NCBI GenBank assembly: GCA_963803545.1
Contig: CAWDMX010000004.1
Coordinates: forward strand, 62,001-126,000
From: Legionella_C sp963803545
Lineage (GTDB): Bacteria > Pseudomonadota > Gammaproteobacteria > Legionellales > Legionellaceae
Length of the DNA stretch: 64,000 nt
Reading direction: 5' to 3'
Below the pieces are notes generated by a model that was given only the letters and a program-made list of their open reading frames with translations, made no database searches and was not told where the DNA came from. A program made the position numbers and the translations under genes. Below, in pieces: positions 43,558-52,521 of the stretch (position 1 is its first letter; the number at the start of each line of letters is the position of its first letter).

Positions 43558-46500
43558 ATGAAGAATTCTAATATTGGTAGAACGAATTATTTGCGTTGTG
43601 TTCTTGAGTCACGACTGTTATACGATGGCAGTGTTGCGGCGGTCGCGTTAACCGCTTTGCCGATTAAAACCGAAGCAGACGCGCAGACAAGTACTGATTC
43701 AAGCCACGGAGTTGCGGCGGCCGACCAAGCGGTAATTGACAGCCATCCTACCTCGGATGCTACTCCGGTTCGAAATGTTTTGGACACCATTAAGCAAATA
43801 AGCGCGCCTACAGCGCTGATAACGGATAAAGACAATAACGCTCAAGCTCTATTTGAATCCTTAAAAGTCACTACAACCGAGCCTTCACCCTTTCACCTTG
43901 ATAAAGAAATTATCTTTATCGACTCCAACATTGCCGATTATCAAGATATTTTAAAAAGTATTGGTCCTTACTACGACGTGTATAAAATTGATATGCAGCG
44001 CAGCGATGCTATTGCCCAAATTTCAAATATATTAAAAACGCAAACCAATGTGGACGCCATTCATATAATATCGCATGGTAAATCCGGTGGTATTGAAATA
44101 GCGGATAACCCCTTGGACGCAACCAGTTTAACAACCACTTACGCGGCAGATATGGCTATTTGGCGGGCGTCTTTATCTGCTGAAGGCGATGTGTTGTTGT
44201 ATGGGTGCGATATTGGTGAGGGCGAGTCAGGGCAATTATTTACCCAAACCTTGAGCTCGGTTTTAGGAGCCGATGTTGCGGCCTCCACAACGCTCACCGG
44301 CCACCAACGTCTAGGTGGCGATTGGGTTTTAGAACGACAGGTAGGAATTATTGATGCCCAGGCGCTTAACGCAGGCGATTGGTACGGAAGTTTGGCCTAT
44401 TCCAATGTTAGTGCCCCTTGGACAGTAGATGTTGTTAACCAAAGCGCTACGACCACAATTGATGGTGTAAAAGTTACAGTAACCTTTGTTAATAGTGCTA
44501 CCAGTGTATGGACCAATGAAGGCAATGAAACGCTGAACAATATCAATGCTTTTTCAAATAATGCTCAAAATACCCCGTCGATTACGGCTGATTGGGCTAG
44601 TTCCCAAACAGGACAAATCGTTATTAAGTTTGATAAAGAGGTTACCAACCCCTTAATTCATATTGATAGATTGGGCGGCGTTACCAACGGCACAAGTACC
44701 AGCAATCTTTTAACGTTGGTTACACCGGGTGCGAGCTTACAAAAAGACAGCGGCCCTTCTCATTTTCGAGTAAATACGACCAATAACACTATCACCAGAA
44801 CCGTAAATCAAACGGTTGCTTTTAATGCTGAATCCAGTTTAGACCCAGCCGGTGGCACTGCGGCTGGTACGGTTAAAGTGTTGGGTACATTTGGAGGAAG
44901 TAATGGCGCTAACAGTATAGTTTTTAACGTAACTATAAATCCAAACGGCACTTACAATATTGGTGATTCTATAGAGCTATCCGTGTCGCTTGATGCGCCT
45001 GCTGTTGCGGTTAACGATACGGTCAGCACTTTTGAAAATTCCAATGTCAGCGGCAATGTTACCAATAACGATTTGTACGGACCTTTTGTAGTTACTCCAC
45101 AAAATTCCTTAGGAAGCAATGGCGGAACGTTTAACATTACCTCTAATGGCGATTATAGCTTTAATCCGGGTACCTCATTTGACTATCTTGCCGCAGGTCA
45201 AACGGTTACGACCTCCGTCAACTATGTTGTCCGGGATACCGTCAATACTACTAGCTTTTCAACAGGCACTTTAACCGTTACGGTCATAGGAGAAAACGAC
45301 GCGCCAGTTAATAGCTTGCCTGCAGGCTACACCACCAATGAAGACACCAGTATTAAGCTCACCAATTTAAGCGTAAGCGATGTTGATGCGGGATTAAGCA
45401 CGATAACAGTAACTCTTAGTGTTCCTGTGGCCTCAGGGGCACTAACCGCGACCACAGGTTCCGGTGTAACGGTTTCCGGCAGTGGTACCAATGCAATCGT
45501 CCTTAGTGGAACTTTAGTTAATATAAACAACTATCTTGCCAGTACTGCCGCACCAAATTACGTACCAGTACTCAACGCCAATGGCGTTGTTAACCTAACT
45601 ATGGTTAGTTCTGATGGCAGTCTAAGCGACACCGACACCCGTGTGATTACCATCAACGCGGTAAACGACGCACCGGTTAATACGCTGCCTGCAGCCTACA
45701 GCACCAACGAGGACGTAAGTCTTCAATTAACAGGCTTAAGCGTGAGCGATGTCGACGCTGGCGCCGGCGCTTTGACAATTACCCTAAGCGTTCCTGCTTC
45801 CTCCGGCACCTTGACGGCCATAGCGGGTGCCGGGGTGACGGTTTCCGGCAGTGGTACGAACGTACTCGTTCTTAGCGGAAGCTTAGCGAATTTAAACAGC
45901 TACCTTGCCAGTACCGCAGCACCAACATACGTACCGGTGGCCAACGCCAACGGCGCGGTAACCTTAACCATGACCACCAACGACAACGGCAATACCGGTG
46001 CCGGTGGTAGTCTAAGCGACACCGACACCCGTGTGATTACCATCAACGCGGTAAACGATGCACCGGTTAATACGCTGCCTGCAGCCTACAGCACCAACGA
46101 GGACGTAAGTCTTCAATTAACAGGCTTAAGCGTGAGCGATGTCGACGCTGGCGCCGGCACTTTGACAATTACCCTAAGCGTTCCTGCTTCCTCCGGCACC
46201 CTAACGGCCACAGCGGGTTCCGGGGTGACGGTTTCCGGCAGTGGTACGAACGCACTCGTTCTTAGCGGAAGCTTAGCGAATTTAAACAGCTACCTTGCCA
46301 GTACCGCAGCCCCAACATACGTACCGGTGGCCAACGCCAACGGCGCGGTAACCCTAACCATGACCACCAACGACAACGGCAATACCGGTGCCGGCGGTAG
46401 TCTAAGCGACACCGACACCCGTGTGATTACCATCAACGCGGTAAACGACGCACCGGTTAATACGCTACCTGCAGCCTACAGCACCAACGAGGACGTAAGT

Positions 46501-49500
46501 CTTCAATTAACAGGCTTAAGCGTGAGCGATGTCGACGCTGGCGCTGGCACTTTGACAATTACCCTAAGCATTCCTGCTTCCTCCGGCACCTTGACGGCCA
46601 TAGCGGGTGCCGGGGTGACGGTTTCCGGCAGTGGTACGAACGCACTCGTTCTTAGCGGAAGCTTAGCGAATTTAAACAGCTACCTTGCCAGTACCGCAGC
46701 ACCAACATACGTACCGGTGGCCAACGCCAACGGCACGGTAACCCTAACCATGACCACCGACGACAACGGCAATACCGGTGCCGGTGGTAGTCTAAGCGAC
46801 ACCGATACCCGCGTAATAACCATCAACGCGGTAAACGACGCACCGGTTAATACGCTACCTGCAGCCTACAGCACCAACGAGGACGTAAGTCTTCAATTAA
46901 CAGGCTTAAGCGTGAGCGATGTCGACGCTGGTGCCGGCGCTTTGACAATTACCCTAAGCGTTCCTGCCTCCTCCGGCACCCTAACGGCCATAGCGGGTGC
47001 CGGGGTGACGGTTTCCGGCAGTGGTACGAACGCACTCGTTCTTAGCGGAAGCTTAGCGAATTTAAACAGCTACCTTGCCAGTACCGCAGCACCAACATAC
47101 GTACCGGTGGCCAACGCCAACGGCACGGTAACCCTAACCATGACCACCAACGACAACGGCAATACCGGCGCCGGTGGTAGTCTAAGCGACACCGACACCC
47201 GTGTGATTACCATCAACGCGGTAAACGATGCACCGGTTAATACGCTACCTGCAGCCTACAGCACCAACGAGGACGTAAGTCTTCAATTAACGGGCTTAAG
47301 CGTGAGCGATGTCGACGCTGGTGCCGGCGCTTTAACAATTACCCTAAGCGTTCCTGCCTCCTCCGGCACCCTAACGGCCATAGCGGGTGCCGGGGTGACG
47401 GTTTCCGGCAGTGGTACGAACGCACTCGTTCTTAGCGGAAGCTTAGCGAATTTAAACAGCTACCTTGCCAGTACCGCAGCACCAACATACGTACCGGTGG
47501 TCAACGCCAACGGCACGGTAACCCTAACCATGACCACCAACGACAACGGCAATACCGGTGCCGGTGGTAGTCTAAGCGACACCGATACCCGCGTAATAAC
47601 CATCAACGCGGTAAACGACGCACCGGTTAATACGCTACCTGCAGCCTACAGCACCAACGAGGACGTAAGTCTTCAATTAACGGGCTTAAGCGTGAGCGAT
47701 GTCGATGCTGGCGCCGGCGCTTTGACAATTACCCTAAGCGTTCCTGCTTCCTCCGGCACCTTGACGGCCATAGCGGGTGCCGGGGTGACAGTTTCCGGCA
47801 GTGGTACGAACGCACTCGTTCTTAGCGGAAGCTTAGCGAATTTAAACAGCTACCTTGCCAGTACCGCAGCACCAACATACGTACCGGTGGCCAACGCCAA
47901 CGGCACGGTAACCCTAACCATGACCACCAACGACAACGGCAATACCGGCGCCGGTGGTAGTCTAAGCGACACCGACACCCGTGTGATTACCATCAACGCG
48001 GTAAACGACGCACCGGTTAATACGCTACCTGCAGCCTACAGCACCAACGAGGACGTAAGTCTTCAATTAACGGGCTTAAGCGTGAGCGATGTCGATGCTG
48101 GCGCCGGCGCTTTGACAATTACCCTAAGCATTCCTGCTTCCTCCGGCACCTTGACGGCCATAGCGGGTGCCGGGGTGACGGTTTCCGGCAGTGGTACGAA
48201 CGCACTCGTTCTTAGCGGAAGCTTAGCGAATTTAAACAGCTACCTTGCCAGTACCGTAGCACCAACATACGTACCGGTGGCCAACGCCAACGGCACGGTA
48301 ACCCTAACCATGACCACCAACGACAACGGCAATACCGGCGCCGGTGGTAGTCTAAGCGACACCGACACCCGTGTGATTACCATCAACGCGGTAAACGATG
48401 CACCGGTTAATACGCTACCTGCAGCCTACAGCACCAACGAGGACGTAAGTCTTCAATTAACGGGCTTAAGCGTGAGCGATGTCGACGCTGGTGCCGGCGC
48501 TTTAACAATTACCCTAAGCGTTCCTGCCTCCTCCGGCACCCTAACGGCCATAGCGGGTGCCGGGGTGACGGTTTCCGGCAGTGGTACGAACGCACTCGTT
48601 CTTAGCGGAAGCTTAGCGAATTTAAACAGCTACCTTGCCAGTACCGCAGCACCAACATACGTACCGGTGGCCAACGCCAACGGCGCGGTAACCTTAACCA
48701 TGACCACCAACGACAACGGCAATACCGGCGCCGGTGGTAGTCTAAGCGACACCGACACCCGTGTGATTACCATCAACGCGGTAAACGACGCACCGGTTAA
48801 TACGCTGCCTGCAGCCTACAGCACCAACGAGGACGTAAGTCTTCAATTAACGGGCTTAAGTGTGAGCGATATCGACGCTGGCGCCGGCACTTTGACAATT
48901 ACCCTAAGCATTCCTGCTTCCTCCGGCACCTTGACGGCCATAGCGGGTGCCGGGGTGACGGTTTCCGGCAGTGGTACGAACGCACTTGTTCTTAGCGGAA
49001 GCTTAGCGAATTTAAACAGCTACCTTGCCAGTACCGCAGCACCAACATACGTACCGGTGGCCAACGCCAACGGCACGGTAACCCTAACCATGACCACCAA
49101 CGACAACGGCAATACCGGTGCCGGTGGTAGTCTAAGCGACACCGACACCCGTGTGATTACCATCAACGCGGTAAACGACGCACCGGTTGCGGTTGACGAC
49201 AATATTTCTGGTGCAGAAGATACAACTATCACTCTTCTGCCTTTAGCCAACGATCAGGATGTAGACGGCGACCCTCTCGTGGTTACCCAAATTGCGGGGA
49301 CCACCATTGTTGCGGGTAGCGCCCAAAGTATTACCATTATCGGTGGGGTTGTGAACGTTAGTGCCACGGGTGCTATAAGCTTCACGCCAACGGCCAATTT
49401 CAATGGCACCACAGGCTTTAGCTATACTATCAGCGACGGCCAAGGCGGAAGTTCAAGTGCAAATTACAGCATTACGGTGACCCCGGTAAACGACGCACCG

Positions 49501-52473
49501 GTTAATACGCTACCTGCAGGCTACAGCACCAACGAGGACGTAAGTCTTCAATTAACGGGCTTAAGTGTGAGCGATGTCGACGCTGGCGCCGGCGCGGTTA
49601 GCGTGACGCTTGAGGTCGCCAGCGGCAGCCTTACAGCGGTTAATGCGGGTGGCGTCACCGTGAGCGGTAGCGGCAGCAGCATTCTGAATTTAAGTGGCAG
49701 CGTTGCCGATATTAACAGCTATTTGAGCAGCCTTAACGCACCAACATACGTACCGGTGGCCAACGCCAACGGCGCGGTAACCTTAACCATGACCACCAAC
49801 GACAACGGCAATACCGGCGCCGGTGGTAGTCTAAGCGACACCGACACCCGTGTGATTACCATCAACGCGGTAAACGACGCACCGGTTAATACGCTACCTG
49901 CAGCCTACAGCACCAACGAGGACGTAAGTCTTCAATTAACGGGCTTGAGCGTGAGCGATGTCGACGCTGGTGCCGGCGCTTTGACAATTACCCTAAGCAT
50001 TCCTGCTTCCTCCGGCACCTTGACGGCCATAGCGGGTGCCGGGGTGACGGTTTCCGGCAGTGGTACGAACGCACTCGTTCTTAGCGGAAGCTTAGCGAAT
50101 TTAAACAGCTACCTTGCCAGTACCGCAGCACCAACATACGTACCGGTGGCCAACGCCAACGGCACGGTAACCCTAACCATGACCACCAACGATAACGGCA
50201 ATACCGGTGCCGGTGGTAGTCTAAGCGACACCGACACCCGTGTGATTACCATCAACGCGGTAAACGACGCACCGGTTGCGGTTGACGACAATATTTCTGG
50301 TGCAGAAGATACAACTATCACTCTTCTGCCTTTAGCCAACGATCAGGATGTAGACGGCGACCCTCTCGTGGTTACCCAAATTGCGGGGACCACCATTGTT
50401 GCGGGTAGCGCCCAAAGTATTACCATTATCGGTGGGGTTGTGAACGTTAGTGCCACGGGTGCTATAAGCTTCACGCCAACGGCCAATTTCAATGGCACCA
50501 CAGGCTTTAGCTACACTATCAGCGACGGCCAAGGCGGAAGTTCAAGTGCAAATTATAGCATTACGGTGACCCCGGTAAACGACGCACCGGTTAATACGCT
50601 GCCTGCAGCCTACAGCACCAACGAGGACGTAAGTCTTCAATTAACGGGCTTAAGTGTGAGCGATATCGACGCTGGCGCCGGCGCGGTTAGCGTGACGCTT
50701 GAGGTCGCCAGCGGCAGCCTTACAGCGGTTAATGCGGGTGGCGTCACCGTGAGCGGTAGCGGCAGCAGCATTCTGAATTTAAGTGGCAGCGTTGCCGATA
50801 TTAACAGCTATTTGAGCAGCCTTAACGCACCAACATACGTACCGGTGGCCAACGCCAACGGCGCGGTAACCTTAACCATGACCACCAACGACAACGGCAA
50901 TACCGGCGCCGGCGGTAGTCTAAGCGACACCGACACCCGTGTGATTACCATAAATGCGATAAACGACGCGCCAACCCAGGTACTACCTGGTATGCAAACT
51001 ACGCTAGAGGATAGTTCGTTCAATCTTACTGGGATAACTGTTGAGGATGCAGATGGGGACATTTTAACTACGACTATTAGTTCTGCACATGGAACTTTAT
51101 CAGTATCACCCATTTTTGGTGGAACTATAATCAACAACGGCACGGCTAGCCTACAATTGATTGGTACAGCTACCCAGATTAATAACGCTTTAACAAGTTT
51201 AATTTATACACCAGGAGGGGACTTTAACGGTCTTGACAACGTAACAATAGTTACGAGTGATGGTAACCTTAGCCAGAGTGGTGTTATTGGAGTTACGGTA
51301 ATTCCAGTTGCCGATATTGTACCTGATATAATTACACTTCCCGAAGATACTATTACTACATTTAATCCTATTTTAGGAACTAACGGAACAAACGCCGATA
51401 CCTTTAATGCCGGCGCGTATATTAGTGCTATCAATAACACTCCCGTAATAATTGGCCAGGAAATACGTATTGATCATGGTGTCCTAGTGATTGGTACAGA
51501 TAACAATATTACCTTTAAACCCGATGCGAATTTTAACGGGGTGGCGACTTATAGCTACACTATTACTTCTAATGGAACGCGTGAAACCGCTACCCAAGCA
51601 ATACAAATAACCCCGGTAAACGATTCGCCTGTTGCCAATAATGATATTGGTGTGGTTTATCAAGGTGAAACTATTACAATGTATCTACTTGCTAATGATT
51701 ATGATGTGGATGGTGACGTTCTTAGAATAACAAAAATTAATAACATTCCTGTCCAAGTTGGGGGTTCTCACCAATTTGATTATGGAAGGATGCAATTGAA
51801 CGCTGATCAATCAATCACTTTTACACCCAACTCTTCGATAACCAGTATTCCTGGATTTACATATACGGTTAGTGATGGACAAACAAGTTCAACCGCTGAG
51901 GTTTCTGTTCAATTGGTGATGAACCCAACAGAAAGTATTCCGACATCTGGAACAGCGCAGAATAATTTGAGCCTACTGATCGGTGCTGTTTCTCCTAACG
52001 CAGGAATATTTTATTCAAATGAGAGGCAGTTTACTACAACGAATGGCTCATTTATGAACAGTTATGGGTACCAATTTAAATATGAATTTATTGATTTGCA
52101 TCTTATACCCAACTCTATTAATGACAGTTTAACAAACAGTGAGCAACTGAATAATAAAATTAACTTATTAGCCGACTCTGTGTATTTAACGGTTGCGAAT
52201 ATTGAAAATAGTGTTGATGTTGATGCAAAAATTCAGAAAAATTCGGATTCCTTTTTGACACCCATTTCAGTACAGATAGTCCAAGAGGATAGTATTAATA
52301 ACCTAATAGAAATGGTGAAAACGATGGATGAAAAGGTGATTAAAGCCAGCACCTCGGAGGTTGAAAAATTCACTAAACATAATTATCAACCAGTTAAGTC
52401 AACAACGACTAAATCATTGGCATCCGATATTTTTAAGGTTGCTAAAGCTGCGATTAAACACTCCAAAAACTAA
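43558..52473 (+). CDS. Giant repeat adhesin with LEPR-like N-terminus and DUF4347 domain
   Basis: The protein has 2971 residues. Near the N-terminus, LESRLLYDGS (16-25) matches the LEPR-x-LL-type motif seen at the start of many giant repeat proteins; there is no classical signal peptide. Residues about 118-285 form a DUF4347 domain (IIFIDSNIADYQ, IHIISHGKSGG, LLYGCDIGEGESG, GGDWVLE). Residues 579-2468 are cadherin/VCBS-like beta-sandwich repeats of 130 residues (NDAPVNTLPAAYSTNED ...), with two VCBS-like AVDDNISGAEDT units. More diverged repeats follow, then a 200-residue non-repeat C-terminus. No RTX nonapeptides are present. A surface or secreted adhesin, exported by the four upstream gene products, is the likely role. 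Confidence 0.9.
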   Translation: MKNSNIGRTNYLRCVLESRLLYDGSVAAVALTALPIKTEADAQTSTDSSHGVAAADQAVIDSHPTSDATPVRNVLDTIKQISAPTALITDKDNNAQALFESLKVTTTEPSPFHLDKEIIFIDSNIADYQDILKSIGPYYDVYKIDMQRSDAIAQISNILKTQTNVDAIHIISHGKSGGIEIADNPLDATSLTTTYAADMAIWRASLSAEGDVLLYGCDIGEGESGQLFTQTLSSVLGADVAASTTLTGHQRLGGDWVLERQVGIIDAQALNAGDWYGSLAYSNVSAPWTVDVVNQSATTTIDGVKVTVTFVNSATSVWTNEGNETLNNINAFSNNAQNTPSITADWASSQTGQIVIKFDKEVTNPLIHIDRLGGVTNGTSTSNLLTLVTPGASLQKDSGPSHFRVNTTNNTITRTVNQTVAFNAESSLDPAGGTAAGTVKVLGTFGGSNGANSIVFNVTINPNGTYNIGDSIELSVSLDAPAVAVNDTVSTFENSNVSGNVTNNDLYGPFVVTPQNSLGSNGGTFNITSNGDYSFNPGTSFDYLAAGQTVTTSVNYVVRDTVNTTSFSTGTLTVTVIGENDAPVNSLPAGYTTNEDTSIKLTNLSVSDVDAGLSTITVTLSVPVASGALTATTGSGVTVSGSGTNAIVLSGTLVNINNYLASTAAPNYVPVLNANGVVNLTMVSSDGSLSDTDTRVITINAVNDAPVNTLPAAYSTNEDVSLQLTGLSVSDVDAGAGALTITLSVPASSGTLTAIAGAGVTVSGSGTNVLVLSGSLANLNSYLASTAAPTYVPVANANGAVTLTMTTNDNGNTGAGGSLSDTDTRVITINAVNDAPVNTLPAAYSTNEDVSLQLTGLSVSDVDAGAGTLTITLSVPASSGTLTATAGSGVTVSGSGTNALVLSGSLANLNSYLASTAAPTYVPVANANGAVTLTMTTNDNGNTGAGGSLSDTDTRVITINAVNDAPVNTLPAAYSTNEDVSLQLTGLSVSDVDAGAGTLTITLSIPASSGTLTAIAGAGVTVSGSGTNALVLSGSLANLNSYLASTAAPTYVPVANANGTVTLTMTTDDNGNTGAGGSLSDTDTRVITINAVNDAPVNTLPAAYSTNEDVSLQLTGLSVSDVDAGAGALTITLSVPASSGTLTAIAGAGVTVSGSGTNALVLSGSLANLNSYLASTAAPTYVPVANANGTVTLTMTTNDNGNTGAGGSLSDTDTRVITINAVNDAPVNTLPAAYSTNEDVSLQLTGLSVSDVDAGAGALTITLSVPASSGTLTAIAGAGVTVSGSGTNALVLSGSLANLNSYLASTAAPTYVPVVNANGTVTLTMTTNDNGNTGAGGSLSDTDTRVITINAVNDAPVNTLPAAYSTNEDVSLQLTGLSVSDVDAGAGALTITLSVPASSGTLTAIAGAGVTVSGSGTNALVLSGSLANLNSYLASTAAPTYVPVANANGTVTLTMTTNDNGNTGAGGSLSDTDTRVITINAVNDAPVNTLPAAYSTNEDVSLQLTGLSVSDVDAGAGALTITLSIPASSGTLTAIAGAGVTVSGSGTNALVLSGSLANLNSYLASTVAPTYVPVANANGTVTLTMTTNDNGNTGAGGSLSDTDTRVITINAVNDAPVNTLPAAYSTNEDVSLQLTGLSVSDVDAGAGALTITLSVPASSGTLTAIAGAGVTVSGSGTNALVLSGSLANLNSYLASTAAPTYVPVANANGAVTLTMTTNDNGNTGAGGSLSDTDTRVITINAVNDAPVNTLPAAYSTNEDVSLQLTGLSVSDIDAGAGTLTITLSIPASSGTLTAIAGAGVTVSGSGTNALVLSGSLANLNSYLASTAAPTYVPVANANGTVTLTMTTNDNGNTGAGGSLSDTDTRVITINAVNDAPVAVDDNISGAEDTTITLLPLANDQDVDGDPLVVTQIAGTTIVAGSAQSITIIGGVVNVSATGAISFTPTANFNGTTGFSYTISDGQGGSSSANYSITVTPVNDAPVNTLPAGYSTNEDVSLQLTGLSVSDVDAGAGAVSVTLEVASGSLTAVNAGGVTVSGSGSSILNLSGSVADINSYLSSLNAPTYVPVANANGAVTLTMTTNDNGNTGAGGSLSDTDTRVITINAVNDAPVNTLPAAYSTNEDVSLQLTGLSVSDVDAGAGALTITLSIPASSGTLTAIAGAGVTVSGSGTNALVLSGSLANLNSYLASTAAPTYVPVANANGTVTLTMTTNDNGNTGAGGSLSDTDTRVITINAVNDAPVAVDDNISGAEDTTITLLPLANDQDVDGDPLVVTQIAGTTIVAGSAQSITIIGGVVNVSATGAISFTPTANFNGTTGFSYTISDGQGGSSSANYSITVTPVNDAPVNTLPAAYSTNEDVSLQLTGLSVSDIDAGAGAVSVTLEVASGSLTAVNAGGVTVSGSGSSILNLSGSVADINSYLSSLNAPTYVPVANANGAVTLTMTTNDNGNTGAGGSLSDTDTRVITINAINDAPTQVLPGMQTTLEDSSFNLTGITVEDADGDILTTTISSAHGTLSVSPIFGGTIINNGTASLQLIGTATQINNALTSLIYTPGGDFNGLDNVTIVTSDGNLSQSGVIGVTVIPVADIVPDIITLPEDTITTFNPILGTNGTNADTFNAGAYISAINNTPVIIGQEIRIDHGVLVIGTDNNITFKPDANFNGVATYSYTITSNGTRETATQAIQITPVNDSPVANNDIGVVYQGETITMYLLANDYDVDGDVLRITKINNIPVQVGGSHQFDYGRMQLNADQSITFTPNSSITSIPGFTYTVSDGQTSSTAEVSVQLVMNPTESIPTSGTAQNNLSLLIGAVSPNAGIFYSNERQFTTTNGSFMNSYGYQFKYEFIDLHLIPNSINDSLTNSEQLNNKINLLADSVYLTVANIENSVDVDAKIQKNSDSFLTPISVQIVQEDSINNLIEMVKTMDEKVIKASTSEVEKFTKHNYQPVKSTTTKSLASDIFKVAKAAIKHSKN
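45661..49170 (+). repeat. 390-bp tandem repeat, nine near-identical copies, coding
   Basis: Copies begin with GTAAACGA(C/T)GCACCGGTTAA at 45661, 46051, 46441, 46831, 47221, 47611, 48001, 48391 and 48781, exactly 390 bases apart. They differ by only a few bases each, mostly silent or Ala/Thr, Ala/Ser, Val/Ile changes. A diverged copy of 369 bases precedes at 45292. Near identity at silent sites points to recent expansion or gene conversion. Confidence 0.98.
49171..50958 (+). repeat. Higher-order 1089-bp duplication in the adhesin
   Basis: The order is a 315-bp VCBS-like unit (49171), a 384-bp variant repeat (49486) and a standard 390-bp repeat (49870), then the 315-bp (50260) and 384-bp (50575) units again. 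The second copy is almost base-for-base identical to the first at an offset of 1089, so a three-unit block was duplicated as a whole. Confidence 0.97.
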
Positions 52474-52479
52474 GGGACG

Positions 52480-52509
52480 CCCTAGACTTTTACGATTGAG
52501 AGTCTAGGG
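52480..52509. terminator. Bidirectional hairpin between the adhesin and icmX
   Basis: CCCTAGACT (52480-52488) pairs with AGTCTAGGG (52501-52509), a 9-bp perfect stem with a 12-base loop, in the 48-base gap between the two convergent genes. There is no long T-run, but the position fits a shared transcription end. Confidence 0.65.
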
Positions 52510-52521
52510 TTGGTTTGCATG

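Noticed and set aside
49020..50532. Identical minus-strand frames within the adhesin repeats
   Set aside because: They are antisense shadows that recur only because the underlying 1089-bp block is duplicated.
45292..50958. Regular repeats that could suggest a CRISPR array or satellite
   Set aside because: Units are 315-390 bp, coding in one frame and contiguous with no unique spacers. They are protein-domain repeats.
43558..52473. Classical type I RTX adhesin
   Set aside because: No GGxGxDxUx nonapeptides, no C-terminal glycine-rich secretion signal and no ABC ATPase nearby. A different export route is more likely.
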